Shown: positions 1 to 8,836 of the stretch, in pieces
How the letters are laid out: every line of letters begins with the position of its first letter
Position numbering within the stretch: position 1 is the stretch's first letter
Source of the DNA: Alsobacter metallidurans
Lineage (GTDB): Bacteria; Pseudomonadota; Alphaproteobacteria; Rhizobiales; Beijerinckiaceae
Length of the DNA stretch: 64,000 bases
Direction of reading: 5' to 3'
Assembly (NCBI RefSeq): GCF_014636935.1
Contig: NZ_BMES01000001.1
Span: forward strand, 186,001-250,000
Translations under genes and position numbers: made by a program
The notes under the pieces: generated by a model
What the model saw: the letters and a program-made list of their open reading frames with translations, nothing else
Database searches by the model: none
What the model was told of the DNA's origin: nothing

Positions 1-527
1 GCACGGACGAGTATGGCGGCACGCCTGAGAAGCGCCGCGCCTTTCTGCTGCGCATCGCCGAGGCCGTGCGGGCGGCCGTGCCGGGAACCGTGGCGGTCGG
101 CGCCCGCATCACGGGCTCCGACTGGACAGAGGGCGGCATCACGCCGGACGACGCCGTCGCGCTCGCGTCCGAGCTGAAGGCGCTTGGCCTGAGCTGGGTG
201 GACGTGACGTCGGGCGGCAACGTCTCCACCGCCCGCATTCCGGTAGGGCCCGGGTACCAGGTGCCGTTCGCGGCCGCGGTGAAAAAGGGCTCGGGCATCG
301 TCACCCGCGCGGTCGGGATGATCGCCACTGCCCAGCACGCCGAGGAGATCCTCCAGAAGGGCGAGGCCGACCAGATCGCGCTGGCGCGCGCCTTCCTGGA
401 CAACCCACGCTGGGGTTGGCACGCCGCCGAGGCGCTCGGCTTCGACCTGCCGCGCCCGCCGCAATACGCCCGTGCGGCCCCGAAGCTCTGGCCCGGCGCC
501 AGGCTGGCCCGCCCGGACGTGCACTGA
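1..527 (+). CDS. NADH:flavin oxidoreductase, Old Yellow Enzyme family (3' part only)
   Basis: This is the C-terminal part of an FMN-dependent ene-reductase of the Old Yellow Enzyme family. The frame is open from base 3, so the true start lies outside the window. The first visible residues, TDEYGGTPEKRRAF, match the conserved D-x-Y-G-G-S-x-E-N-R-x-R-F segment of the family. The end, with LARAFLDNPRWGWHAAEALG, matches the YqjM-type C-terminus in which an active-site loop is followed by a P-x-W motif. Such enzymes reduce activated C=C bonds with NAD(P)H; the physiological substrate cannot be read here. It runs convergently towards the DMT exporter, with a strong hairpin in the 42-base gap. The family call is firm; the YqjM subgroup is likely. 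Confidence 0.88.
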   Translation, partial: TDEYGGTPEKRRAFLLRIAEAVRAAVPGTVAVGARITGSDWTEGGITPDDAVALASELKALGLSWVDVTSGGNVSTARIPVGPGYQVPFAAAVKKGSGIVTRAVGMIATAQHAEEILQKGEADQIALARAFLDNPRWGWHAAEALGFDLPRPPQYARAAPKLWPGARLARPDVH

Positions 528-535
528 TCCAGGCG

Positions 536-561
536 CCCTCTCCCGCCTAAGCGGGAGAGGG
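536..561. terminator. Bidirectional hairpin terminator
   Basis: A perfect 11-bp stem (CCCTCTCCCGC paired with GCGGGAGAGGG) closes a 4-nt CTAA loop between the stop of the plus-strand oxidoreductase (527) and the stop of the minus-strand exporter (570). No long T-run follows on either side, which is common in high-GC genomes. Position and symmetry fit a shared terminator for the two converging genes. Confidence 0.7.
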
Positions 562-569
562 ATTTGCCG

Positions 570-1472
570 CTATCCCGTCGCGCGCCGCTCGGCGATGAGC
601 AGCCCCACGCCGCTCGCAATGATCAGGCTCGCCCCCATCACGACGCCGATGCGCGGAATGTCGCCCCAGATCGCGAAGCCGAACACGAAGGCCCACACCA
701 GCGCGGAATATTCAAAGGGCGCGACCGCCGAGGCCGGCGCGTAGCGAAAGCCCTCGAACACGAGATACTGCCCCGCCCCGCCCGCCACGCCGAGGCCCAG
801 CAGCAGCAGCGCTTGCGTCCAGGTGGGCGTCACCCACAGGAAGGGCAGCGCGACCGCGCAGCCCAGCGCGAAAATGAAGTTCGAGGCGATCATCTGCGTG
901 GCCGTCGCCTCGGTGCGGCTGATGATCCGCACCAGGATGTTGGTCCACGCCCACAGGAAGGCCGAGGCCACCACCATGGCGGCGGGAATGAAATTCACCG
1001 AGCCGGTCGTATCGGCCGCCAGAGCCACCCCCAGGAAGCCGACGCCGGCCGCCAGCCAGCGCGCCAGCGTGACCTGCTCCTTGAGGATCAGGATCGACAG
1101 CACCATCACGAAGATCGGGGCGGCGAAGTAGAGCGTCACCAGCTCGGCCAGCGGCAGCCACTTGGCGGCCGAGTAGTAGGATATCCACGCGATCAGGATC
1201 AGCACGCCCCGGCCCAGCAGCGCCGGCTTGGCGCGGCTGCGCAGCGCTGCGCCATAGACGCCCGGGCCCGCCAGCATGCCGGCGAAGATCATGATCATGA
1301 TGCTGCGCGCGAACAGGATCTCGAAGACGGGCAAGTCCTGCACGAGCCACTTCACGATGGCGTCCTGCACGCTGAAGCACGCGTAGCCGGCCATCGCGAG
1401 CCCGATGCCGGTCATGATCCGCGGATGGGGGGAAGGCTGCACGGCGGGGCGGACCACTGGGACGGGGACCAC
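570..1472 (-). CDS. DMT-superfamily permease (EamA type)
   Basis: An inner-membrane exporter of the drug/metabolite transporter superfamily. The 300-residue product has about ten hydrophobic segments arranged as two EamA repeats, the usual size and plan. The N-terminal repeat begins at MTGIGLAMAGYACFSVQDA, where a charged residue follows TM1 as in the family. The second repeat ends with an ASGVGLLIAE-like helix and a short basic tail. A start at 1415 (Met20) would remove a proline-rich leader that is unlikely to be part of TM1 and is also plausible. Substrates of this family (amino acids, metabolites, purines) cannot be predicted from sequence. It stands alone, convergent with the oxidoreductase and divergent from dppD. 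Confidence 0.85.
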   Translation of the reverse strand: MVPVPVVRPAVQPSPHPRIMTGIGLAMAGYACFSVQDAIVKWLVQDLPVFEILFARSIMIMIFAGMLAGPGVYGAALRSRAKPALLGRGVLILIAWISYYSAAKWLPLAELVTLYFAAPIFVMVLSILILKEQVTLARWLAAGVGFLGVALAADTTGSVNFIPAAMVVASAFLWAWTNILVRIISRTEATATQMIASNFIFALGCAVALPFLWVTPTWTQALLLLGLGVAGGAGQYLVFEGFRYAPASAVAPFEYSALVWAFVFGFAIWGDIPRIGVVMGASLIIASGVGLLIAERRATG

Positions 1473-1740
1473 GAGGTCCGGGGGATCGCACGGGAGTATG
1501 GCGCGGCTTCGCGACGCGCCTGCGTCGGGACGCGCCCTCTTCTGTCACCCCGTCGCCTTCGGCGCCAGCCGGTCCGCGGCATGCATGGCATGCGGCTCCA
1601 ACAGCCTGCGGCCAGCAGGCGCGGGCTTCGATTTGCGGCCACGCATTCCTGCTCTATGCTGAAGCCAACGCCAGCGGCCAGCCGCGGGCGATCCCACTTC
1701 TCCCGGACCTCCGGTCTCGCCCCATCGTCATGGCGGATGA

Positions 1741-2730
1741 ATGAGCCTGCTTGAAATCCGAAACCTCTCGGTCAGCTTCGCGACCCGATCCGGCCAGTTC
1801 CGGGCCGTGGACGGCGTGGAACTCACGGTCGACCAGAACGACGTCGTCTCCATCGTGGGTGAATCGGGCTCGGGCAAGTCCGTCGCCATGCTGGCCGTGA
1901 TGGGCCTCCTGCCGTGGACCGCCACGGTGACGGCCGATCTCATGCGCTTCGACGGGCGCGATCTCCTGACCATCTCGGACAAGGAGCGCCGCTCCATCAT
2001 CGGCCGCGACATCGCGATGATCTTCCAGGAGCCGATGACGTCGCTGAACCCGTGCTTCACGGTCGGCTTCCAGCTCGGCGAGACGCTGAAGACGCATTTG
2101 AAGCTCGACCGCGCCGCCCGCAAGAAGCGCTCGATCGAGCTGCTCGAGGAAGTCGGCATCACCGATCCGGCCCGGCGCCTGTCGGCCTTCCCGCACCAGC
2201 TCTCCGGCGGCATGAGCCAGCGCGTCATGATCGCGATGGCGATCGCGTGCCGGCCGAAGCTGCTGATCGCCGACGAGCCCACCACGGCGCTGGACGTCAC
2301 CATCCAGGCCCAGATCCTCGATCTTCTGCTGCGGTTGCGGCAGGAGACCGGCATGGGCCTCGTGCTGATCACGCACGACATGGGGGTGGTGGCCGAAACC
2401 GCGCATCGCGTCGTGGTGCAGTACGCCGGCCAGCAGGTGGAGCGGCAGGAAACGCACGGACTCTTCGCCGATCCGCACCATCCCTACACGGCGGCGCTGC
2501 TCGCCGCGCTGCCGGAGCGCGCCACCGGCCGCATCCTTCCGAGCATCCCGGGCGTCGTGCCGGGCCAGTTCGACCGGCCGCAGGGTTGCTTGTTCTCGCC
2601 GCGATGCGCCTTTGCGACCGACTACTGCCGCGCCGTGCCGCCCAAGCCGGCCGCGCCCGAACTCGGCTACGCGCTGTGCCACTACGCCCTCGTGCAGGGC
2701 CAACCCACCAACCGGGAGCGCGCCGCGTGA
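1741..2730 (+). CDS. dppD: Peptide/nickel-type ABC transporter ATPase (DppD-like)
   Basis: First of two cytoplasmic ATPases of a dipeptide/oligopeptide/nickel ABC importer, 329 residues, the usual DppD length. Walker A is GESGSGKS at residues 40-47, the ABC signature LSGGM is at 154-158 and Walker B ends in ADEP near 177-180. The C-terminal oligo-HPY region has the spaced cysteines ([10 protein letters not shown] and a later Cys) typical of DppD/OppD. It overlaps the following ATPase by four bases (GTGA), so the two are translationally coupled. No permease or binding-protein gene is beside it; the nearest candidates are dppABC on the opposite strand 5-8 kb away. The specific substrate is unknown. 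Confidence 0.9.
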   Translation: MSLLEIRNLSVSFATRSGQFRAVDGVELTVDQNDVVSIVGESGSGKSVAMLAVMGLLPWTATVTADLMRFDGRDLLTISDKERRSIIGRDIAMIFQEPMTSLNPCFTVGFQLGETLKTHLKLDRAARKKRSIELLEEVGITDPARRLSAFPHQLSGGMSQRVMIAMAIACRPKLLIADEPTTALDVTIQAQILDLLLRLRQETGMGLVLITHDMGVVAETAHRVVVQYAGQQVERQETHGLFADPHHPYTAALLAALPERATGRILPSIPGVVPGQFDRPQGCLFSPRCAFATDYCRAVPPKPAAPELGYALCHYALVQGQPTNRERAA

Positions 2731-3725
2731 CCGTCGTTCTCGAAGGCCGCAACCTGTCGCGCGACTACAGCGCCAAGCGCGGCATGTTCTCTCCCATGGC
2801 GACCGTGAAGGCGCTCAAGGGCGTTTCGTTCGACCTCGAGGCCGGCAAGACGCTGGCCGTGGTGGGCGAATCCGGCTCCGGCAAGTCCACGCTGGCGCGC
2901 CTGATCACGATGATCGAGGAGCCCACCGAGGGCACTCTGAAGATCAACGGCGTCGACATGGTCTCGGCGACGGCAGCCGACCGCAAGCGCCTGCGCAGCG
3001 AAGTCCAGATCGTCTTCCAGAACCCTTATGGCTCGCTGAACCCGCGCCAGACCATCGGGGCCGCGCTGGAAGAGCCTCTGATCGTCAACACCGACATGCC
3101 GGCCGCCGAGCGCCGCAAGGCCGCGCGCGACATGATGGCCCGCGTCGGCCTTCGCCCCGAATATGTGGAGCGCTACCCGCACATGTTCTCGGGCGGCCAG
3201 CGCCAACGCATTGCGATCGCGCGCGCGTTGATGCTGCGGCCGAAGATCCTGGTTCTGGACGAGCCCGTCTCCGCGCTGGACGTGTCGATCCGCGCCCAGG
3301 TGCTGAACCTGCTGGCGGAGCTGCAGAACGATTTCCAGCTCGCCTACCTGTTCATCTCGCACGACCTCTCGGTGGTGCGGCACATCGCCGACGACATCAT
3401 GGTGATCTATCTCGGCCATGCGGTGGAGGTGGGCAGCCGCGAGGCCATTTTCACGGCGCCGCAGCACCCCTATACGCGCGCTCTGTTATCGGCGACCCCT
3501 GTGGCGGAGCCCGGCGCCAAGAAGGAGCGGATCGTGCTCCAGGGCGAGTTGCCGTCGCCCTTTAATCCGCCGAGCGGGTGCCCGTTCAACCCGCGCTGTC
3601 CGCTCGCCTTCGAGCCCTGCCCGAAGGAGATGCCGCCGCTCGATCTCAAGCAGGGCCGCAAGGTCGCGTGTTGGGCCGTGCCGGCCGATGGCGAAGCTCA
3701 GGCGGTTCCGTCCCGCATGTCGTGA
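2727..3725 (+). CDS. dppF: Peptide-type ABC transporter ATPase (DppF-like)
   Basis: Second ATPase of the pair, 332 residues. The GTG start at 2727 overlaps the dppD stop and agrees with the family start; the reading frame is open further upstream, but that part is a shadow of dppD. Walker A is GESGSGKS at about 47-54, the Q-loop lies in [13 protein letters not shown], the signature is FSGGQ, and Walker B is followed by the [11 protein letters not shown]-loop. The C-terminal oligo-HPY part contains the CPFNPRC motif. DppD and DppF form the heterodimeric motor of a peptide importer. The last 28 bases overlap the 3' end of the convergent MFS gene, an unusual arrangement. Confidence 0.9.
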   Translation: MTVVLEGRNLSRDYSAKRGMFSPMATVKALKGVSFDLEAGKTLAVVGESGSGKSTLARLITMIEEPTEGTLKINGVDMVSATAADRKRLRSEVQIVFQNPYGSLNPRQTIGAALEEPLIVNTDMPAAERRKAARDMMARVGLRPEYVERYPHMFSGGQRQRIAIARALMLRPKILVLDEPVSALDVSIRAQVLNLLAELQNDFQLAYLFISHDLSVVRHIADDIMVIYLGHAVEVGSREAIFTAPQHPYTRALLSATPVAEPGAKKERIVLQGELPSPFNPPSGCPFNPRCPLAFEPCPKEMPPLDLKQGRKVACWAVPADGEAQAVPSRMS

Positions 3726-4891
3726 CGGTTCAGAAGCGAGCCGGTTGCCACCCCGGTGGCGGCCAGCACGATCGCGCAGACCGCGAGCGCCACCGGCGCG
3801 CCGACGGTGTGAAACGCCACCCCGAACAGCGGCGGGGCTAGCGCCTGCCCGATAAAGAAGAAGAACGCATGCAGCGCGATGGCTGAGCCGCGCGCCGTCG
3901 GCGCGAGCTCGGTGGCGCGGTTCTGCAGCGAATTGTGCAGCATGAAGAAGCCGAAGCCGACCGCGCCGAAGCACGCCGTGAGGGCCGGCCATGTCGCCGC
4001 ATACGCGACCCCCGCCAGCCCGAGGCCCCCGATGACGCCGCCGGCGCGCATGAGCACATGGACCGGAAACCGCCGCAGCAGCAGCGACACGGTCGCCGAG
4101 AACAGGATGCCGCCCAACCCGATCCCGGCGATAGACAGACCGGCCTGCGTCGCCCCCCCGCCCCCGCGCGCCTGCAGGAGCTCCGGCACGAAAGGCAGCA
4201 CGCCATAGATCGCCACGCCCTCCAGAAAAACCGCCCCGTAGCAGATCTTGGCGCGGGGATTGGCGAACACCAGCCGGTAGCGCTCCATGGCCTCGGCGAA
4301 GCTGAAGCGTCCTGGAGCGCGAGCGTTGAGGTGGGCCGGCAAGCCCAGCAGCGTCGCCACGAGGGCGATTAGGGCCGCGCTCGCCGTAACCGCCATTGCG
4401 CCGCGCCAGCCGACCCAATCCGCCATGGCGCCCGATGCCGTTACGCCCACGAGCTGGCCGATCAGCGCGGCCGCCAGGAACCGCGAGATCGCGACCTGCC
4501 TGCGGTCATACGCGAAGGCGTCGCCCACCATCGCGAGCGCGAGCGGAATGACGCCGCCCGCCGCCAACCCGGCGACAACGCGGCTCACGAAGAGCTGTTC
4601 GAGCGACCCCGCGAACACGCCCGCGCCTAGCGCAAGCGCGAACACGACGAGGCACACGCGCAGCACCAGCCCCTTGCTGATGGCGTCGCCGAGCGGCCCC
4701 AGCACGGGCTGCCCCAGCCCATAGGGCAGGGCGTAGCAGGACGACAGAAGCGCCACTGTGGCGACCGGGGCGCTGAAGTCCGCCGCGATGGCGTTCACCA
4801 TGGGGTCCGTGGAGCGGGCCGCGAAAGAACTGGCGAAGCCGCTGAGCCCGAGAATGGCCAGCAGCTGGGTTTCGCGCGCCTTGTCGAGCAT
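3698..4891 (-). CDS. MFS transporter
   Basis: A major facilitator superfamily transporter with twelve predicted helices in 397 residues. The chosen start (MLDKARE, 4891) has AAAGGA six bases upstream. An ATG two codons earlier (4897) abuts the same purine run too closely, and a Met at 4975 would add an unrelated hydrophilic leader. The N-terminal half carries the MFS motif-A-like loop (VLGPLGDAISKG) after TM2. It most resembles the arabinose/chloramphenicol-type efflux branch. It is divergent from the TPP-riboswitch-controlled thi genes and convergent with dppF, overlapping it by 28 bp. The substrate is unknown. Confidence 0.87.
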   Translation of the reverse strand: MLDKARETQLLAILGLSGFASSFAARSTDPMVNAIAADFSAPVATVALLSSCYALPYGLGQPVLGPLGDAISKGLVLRVCLVVFALALGAGVFAGSLEQLFVSRVVAGLAAGGVIPLALAMVGDAFAYDRRQVAISRFLAAALIGQLVGVTASGAMADWVGWRGAMAVTASAALIALVATLLGLPAHLNARAPGRFSFAEAMERYRLVFANPRAKICYGAVFLEGVAIYGVLPFVPELLQARGGGGATQAGLSIAGIGLGGILFSATVSLLLRRFPVHVLMRAGGVIGGLGLAGVAYAATWPALTACFGAVGFGFFMLHNSLQNRATELAPTARGSAIALHAFFFFIGQALAPPLFGVAFHTVGAPVALAVCAIVLAATGVATGSLLNRHDMRDGTA

Positions 4892-5071
4892 GGACATCCT
4901 TTCGGCGTGGCCCAAACACCTAGGCGACGCCGATCGCCCGGCCGTGACGGTCGCCTCCCTGACCGGCTGCGTCAATCACGGTGTGCGACACGGCAGTCTT
5001 GCGCCGCACGCGGTGCTTTGCGCCTCCTTGCGCGCCGCCGAAAGCCGCGATACGTGTTGCTCATCTCTCGT

Positions 5072-5155
5072 CGGGGTGCCGTTCAATCCAGGGCGGCTGA
5101 GAGGCATCGCGCCAACCCGTCGAACCTGATCCGGCTCGCACCGGCGGAGGGAACG
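5072..5155 (+). promoter_or_regulatory. TPP riboswitch (THI element)
   Basis: The segment has the conserved blocks of a thiamine-pyrophosphate aptamer in order: CGGGGTGCC at 5072-5080, GGCTGAGA at 5094-5101, GAACCTGATC at 5122-5131 and ACCGGCGGAGGGAACG at 5140-5155. The TPP-binding T-loop and pyrophosphate-binding parts are therefore both present. The GGAGGG that serves as ribosome-binding site for the next gene (ATG at 5160) lies inside the conserved 3' block. Ligand binding should therefore hide the Shine-Dalgarno directly, i.e. translational control. The pattern is unmistakable; that it controls all of thiX, thiY and thiD is inferred from gene order. Confidence 0.95.
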
Positions 5156-5159
5156 TGAG

Positions 5160-5981
5160 ATGGCGCCCAGCCAGCAAGCCCCCATGCGTAAGCGCTCATC
5201 CGTCCGATGGGCCGTGGACCCGCTCGCGGTCTGCGCCGGCCTAGGGCTTGTCGGCCTCTGGGAAGCCGCGGTGCGGCTTTTTGCCGTTCCGCCATACATC
5301 CTGCCAGCCCCCAGCCGGATCGCCGAGACGCTGGCCCTGCGCTGGCGCGTGATTGGCGCGGAGGCGTTGGTCACGCTGGGCGAGATCCTGTGCGGCTTCG
5401 CCGCCGGCGCGCTGCTCGGCCTCGCGGTCGCTGTCGCGATGGCGCGGTGGCGCCTGCTGGAGCGGGCGCTCGGGCCCGTGCTGGTGGTCAGCCAGGCCTT
5501 GCCGGTTTTCGCCATCGCGCCGCTGCTGGTGGTGTGGTTCGGTTTCGGGCTCGCCTCCAAGGTCGTGATGGCGACGCTGATCATTTTCTTCCCGGTCGCC
5601 GCCAACGCGCTGGATGGCCTGCGCCGCACCGATCCGAACCTCATCGAGCTCGCCCGCCTGTATGGCGCCACGCCCCGCCAGACGCTGTTGCTGATCCGCA
5701 CGCCCGCCGCCATGCCGGCTGTTGCGACCGGCCTGCGCATCGCGGCCGCGGCGGCTCCCATCGGGGCTGTGGTTGGCGAGTGGGTTGGTTCCTCGGCCGG
5801 CCTGGGCCTCCTGATCCTCCACGCCAACGCGCGCTCGCAGACCGACATGGTCTTCGCGGCCCTGGTCGTGCTCGCCGCCCTGTCGATCACGCTCTGGGCG
5901 CTGGTTGACCGCATCGCCCGCGGACTCGTGCGCTGGGCGCCCGACAGTTTCGACCAGCCTGGCTCACGGGCGACGGCCTGA
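5160..5981 (+). CDS. thiX: Thiamine-pyrimidine-precursor ABC permease (ThiX-like)
   Basis: Inner-membrane permease of the ThiXYZ/NitT-TauT family, 273 residues with about six helices and an EAA-type cytoplasmic loop (GATPRQTLLLIRTPAAMP) that contacts the ATPase. The ATG lies five bases after a TPP riboswitch and uses the GGAGGG inside the aptamer as ribosome-binding site, which fixes the start. Together with thiY downstream it should import formylaminopyrimidine or a related hydroxymethylpyrimidine precursor, as established for ThiXYZ systems. No ATPase (thiZ) is found here, so the system must use one encoded elsewhere. Specificity is inferred from the riboswitch and neighbours. Confidence 0.9.
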   Translation: MAPSQQAPMRKRSSVRWAVDPLAVCAGLGLVGLWEAAVRLFAVPPYILPAPSRIAETLALRWRVIGAEALVTLGEILCGFAAGALLGLAVAVAMARWRLLERALGPVLVVSQALPVFAIAPLLVVWFGFGLASKVVMATLIIFFPVAANALDGLRRTDPNLIELARLYGATPRQTLLLIRTPAAMPAVATGLRIAAAAAPIGAVVGEWVGSSAGLGLLILHANARSQTDMVFAALVVLAALSITLWALVDRIARGLVRWAPDSFDQPGSRATA

Positions 5982-6006
5982 AATCTTCTCTGAAAGGACA
6001 CACCCG

Positions 6007-6948
6007 ATGCGTCTCGTTTCCCTCGCGCTCGCGGTCGCCCTGGCGGTCGCCGGCCTCTCCGGTCCCGCCGCCGCGCAGGACAAGCTCACAGTGCTGCTCG
6101 ACTGGTTCACCAACCCGGACCACGCCGCGCTGGTGATCGCCAAGGAAAAGGGCTTCTTCGCCAAGGCTGGGCTCGACGTCACGCTGGTGGAGCCGGCCGA
6201 TCCCTCCGCGCCGCCCCGCCTCGTCGCGGCCGGGCAGGGCGATATCGCGATCACGTACCAGCCGAACCTCTATCAGCAGGTGCAGGAAGGCCTGCCGGTG
6301 ATCCGCGTCGGCGCGGCCGTCACGACGCCGCTGAACAGCCTCGTCGCGCTGGCGGACGGCCCGGTGAAGAGCATCCCGGACCTCAAGGGCAAGACCATCG
6401 GCTACTCCATCGCGGGCTTCGAGGAGGCGCTGCTCTCCACCATGCTGGCCGAGGCCGGGCTGAAGCTCGCCGACGTGAAGCTCGTGAACATCAATTTCGC
6501 GCTCACGCCGGCGCTGTTGAACGGCCAGGTCGACGCCGTGATCGGCGCGTTCCGCAACTTCGAGCTCACCGAGCTGAAGCTCGCCGGCAAGCCAGGCCGG
6601 GCCTTTTACCCCGAGGAGCACGGCGTGCCGCCCTATGACGAGCTGATCTACATCGTCAAGCAGGACCGCGCCGCCGACCCCAAGGTGACCCGCTTCCTGG
6701 ACGCCGTGGAGCGCGCCACCTTCTCGATCCTGAACGATCCGGACGGCGCCTGGGCGAGCTTCGTCAAGGCGAACCCGAAGTTGGACGACGAACTGAACAA
6801 AACCGCCTGGACGGACACCCTGAAGCGCCTCGCTTCGAGCCCTGCGGCATTGGACGGCGTCCGCTACAGCCGCTTCGCCCAGTTCATGAAGGACCGGGGC
6901 CTGATCGACGCCATGCAGCCCGTGTCCCGCTACGCGGTCGCGCGCTGA
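6007..6948 (+). CDS. thiY: Pyrimidine-precursor binding protein (ThiY/NMT1-like)
   Basis: Periplasmic binding protein of the NMT1/THI5-like family, 313 residues. A Sec signal peptide (about residues 1-23, ending AAAQ) is followed by DKLTVLLDWFTNPDHAALV, the family hallmark. The ATG at 6007 follows GAAAGGA at good spacing, after a 25-base gap from thiX. Family members bind N-formyl-4-amino-5-aminomethyl-2-methylpyrimidine and deliver it to ThiX. The TPP riboswitch upstream and thiD downstream support this role over the sulfonate or nitrate roles of more distant relatives. Confidence 0.9.
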   Translation: MRLVSLALAVALAVAGLSGPAAAQDKLTVLLDWFTNPDHAALVIAKEKGFFAKAGLDVTLVEPADPSAPPRLVAAGQGDIAITYQPNLYQQVQEGLPVIRVGAAVTTPLNSLVALADGPVKSIPDLKGKTIGYSIAGFEEALLSTMLAEAGLKLADVKLVNINFALTPALLNGQVDAVIGAFRNFELTELKLAGKPGRAFYPEEHGVPPYDELIYIVKQDRAADPKVTRFLDAVERATFSILNDPDGAWASFVKANPKLDDELNKTAWTDTLKRLASSPAALDGVRYSRFAQFMKDRGLIDAMQPVSRYAVAR

Positions 6949-6960
6949 TCGTCCCCTGCC

Positions 6961-7065
6961 GTCATTGCGAGCGCAGCGAAGCAATCCAGCTGATGCTGGG
7001 CCAGGAAATGCCGAGCGTTCGACCCGGCGCCTGGATTGCTTCGTCGCTGCGCTCCTCGCAATGAC
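6961..7065. repeat. Palindromic intergenic repeat (GTCATTGCGAGC family), copy 1
   Basis: An imperfect inverted repeat. The left arm, GTCATTGCGAGCGCAGCGAA followed by GCAATCCAG (6961-6989), is mirrored by CTGGATTGCTTCG... ...CGCAATGAC (7031-7065) around a 41-nt centre. A second copy of the same arms lies at 62573-62654 in this window. The element sits between thiY and thiD, where its RNA would form a long stem. Repeats of this wording are frequent in Hyphomicrobiales genomes. No gene is encoded. Confidence 0.88.
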
Positions 7066-7095
7066 AAACGTCAGCCTCGAAGAAAGGACCCTGCC

Positions 7096-7914
7096 GTGCC
7101 CCAGCCCACCGCCAAGACGCCCATCGCGGTCACGATCGCGGGCTCGGATTCCGGCGGCGGCGCCGGAATCCAGGCCGACCTGAAGAGCTTCTCGGCGCTT
7201 GGCGTTTATGGCGCGACCGTCATCACCGCGCTGACAGCCCAAAACACGCTCGGCGTGCAGGGCATCCACGACGTGCCGCCGGAATTCATCGCCCAGCAGA
7301 TGGACTCGGTGTTTTCGGACCTCGCCGTCGACGCCGTGAAGATCGGCATGCTGTCGCGCCCCGCCGTGATCGACGCGGTCGCGGCCGGGCTCGAGCGGCA
7401 CGGCGTCGAATGCATCGTGCTCGATCCCGTGATGGTGGCGACCAGCGGCGACCGGCTGATCGCCGCCGACGCAGTGGACGCCCTGCGGCGTATCCTGATC
7501 CCGCGCGCCGCCCTGATCACCCCGAACCTGCCCGAGGCCGCGGCCCTCCTCGACACCGCGGAGATCGCTGCGGACGAGGACGCGATGCGCCGGCAGGGCG
7601 AGGCGCTGCTCGGCCGCGGCGCGCGCGCGGTGTTGATGAAGGGCGGCCACGGGGGTGGCGACGCCAGCGTCGACCTGCTGGTCGAGCCATCCGGCGTCAC
7701 CCGGTTCGAGGCGCCGCGCGTCCACACGCGCAACACACACGGCACCGGCTGTTCGCTGTCGGCCGCCATCGCGGCCGGCCTCGCGAAGGGGCAGACCCTG
7801 CACGACGCCGTCGGGGCCGCCAAAACCTGGCTCACCGGCGCGCTGCAGGCGGCCGACCGGCTCGCGATCGGCCACGGCCACGGGCCGACGCACCACTTCC
7901 ACGCCTGGTGGTGA
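7096..7914 (+). CDS. thiD: Hydroxymethylpyrimidine/phosphomethylpyrimidine kinase
   Basis: ThiD phosphorylates 4-amino-5-hydroxymethyl-2-methylpyrimidine twice, giving HMP-PP for thiamine phosphate synthase. The 272-residue product has the ribokinase-fold N-terminus [20 protein letters not shown] and the C-terminal anion-hole motif [12 protein letters not shown] with the catalytic region. The GTG at 7096, with AAAGGA eight bases upstream, gives the family-typical length; an in-frame extension upstream would run through the palindromic repeat. It is the cytoplasmic partner of the ThiXY importer. The repeat between thiY and thiD could alter coupling to the riboswitch-controlled transcript. It ends 16 bases before the convergent dppC stop. 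Confidence 0.93.
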   Translation: MPQPTAKTPIAVTIAGSDSGGGAGIQADLKSFSALGVYGATVITALTAQNTLGVQGIHDVPPEFIAQQMDSVFSDLAVDAVKIGMLSRPAVIDAVAAGLERHGVECIVLDPVMVATSGDRLIAADAVDALRRILIPRAALITPNLPEAAALLDTAEIAADEDAMRRQGEALLGRGARAVLMKGGHGGGDASVDLLVEPSGVTRFEAPRVHTRNTHGTGCSLSAAIAAGLAKGQTLHDAVGAAKTWLTGALQAADRLAIGHGHGPTHHFHAWW

Positions 7915-7930
7915 GCGGCGCGCCGCCGCT

Positions 7931-8836
7931 TCAGCTGCGCTTCAGCTTGGGATCCAGCGCGTCTCGCAATCCGTCGCCCATCAGGTTGATGGCCACCACG
8001 GTGACCAGGATGGCGAGGCCCGGCAGCGTCACGATCCACGGGTTGGAGCGGATGAACTCGCGGCTGTCGGCCAGCATCGAGCCCCACTCGGGCGTCGGCG
8101 GCTGCGCGCCAAGCCCGAGGAAGCCCAGTGCGGCGGCTTCCAGAATGGCGTTGGATACGCCCAGCGCGGCCTGCACGATCAGCGGCGCGAGGCAGTTCGG
8201 CAGGATGGTGACGAACATCAGCCGCATCGTGCCGACGCCGGCCACGCGCGACGCCGTGACGTAATCCTTTCCGAGTTCGCCCAGCGCCGAGGCGCGGACC
8301 AGCCGCACATAGCTCGGCAGATACACGATCGCGACCGCCACGATGGTGTTGGTGAGGCTGGGGCCGAGCACCGCCACCACCAGGATCGCCAGCACGAGGC
8401 CGGGCACGGACAGGATCAGGTCCATCACCCGCATGATGACGGTGTCGACGATGCCGCCCAGGAACGACGCCGCGAGGCCGAGCAGAACGCCCACGATCAC
8501 GGAAGTCGCCATCACGGCGACGCCGATAAACAGCGAGATGCGCGCGCCGTAGATCAGCCTGGTCAGCGTGTCGCGGCCCAGCGCATCCGTGCCGAGCACG
8601 AACTTCCAATTGCCGCCATCCTCCCAGGCCGGCGGCAGCTTGGTGAAGTCGCGGAACTGCTCGAAGGGCGAATAGGGCGACACCACGTCGGCGAAGATCG
8701 CCATCAGGGCGATGATCACCAGCACTACGAGGCCGCCGACCGCGCCCTTGTTCTCCGAGAACGACGCCCAGAAAGCCCGCAGTGGCCCGGGCGGAACGGG
8801 CTGAGCGGGCTGCGCCGCGAGCGCGTCAACGGCCAT
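7931..8836 (-). CDS. dppC: Dipeptide-type ABC permease (DppC-like)
   Basis: Second permease of a DppBC pair, 301 residues. The cytosolic N-terminus leads into a first helix, a periplasmic segment (the KFVLGTDALGRDTLTRLIYG block is a DppC/OppC hallmark) and five further helices carrying the EAA loop around ASRVAGVGTMRLMFVTILP. It overlaps dppB by 11 bases, so it is translationally coupled as the last gene of dppA-dppB-dppC on the minus strand. The channel needs two ATPases; none is in this operon, but dppD and dppF lie 4-6 kb away on the opposite strand. Confidence 0.92.
   Translation of the reverse strand: MAVDALAAQPAQPVPPGPLRAFWASFSENKGAVGGLVVLVIIALMAIFADVVSPYSPFEQFRDFTKLPPAWEDGGNWKFVLGTDALGRDTLTRLIYGARISLFIGVAVMATSVIVGVLLGLAASFLGGIVDTVIMRVMDLILSVPGLVLAILVVAVLGPSLTNTIVAVAIVYLPSYVRLVRASALGELGKDYVTASRVAGVGTMRLMFVTILPNCLAPLIVQAALGVSNAILEAAALGFLGLGAQPPTPEWGSMLADSREFIRSNPWIVTLPGLAILVTVVAINLMGDGLRDALDPKLKRS

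Noticed and set aside
5887-7902. A 671-codon open frame on the minus strand across thiY and thiD
   Set aside because: It is a shadow of GC-rich plus-strand genes: composition is Arg/Gly/Ala/His-rich, it reads through the palindromic repeat and the thi genes have clear motifs and start sites.
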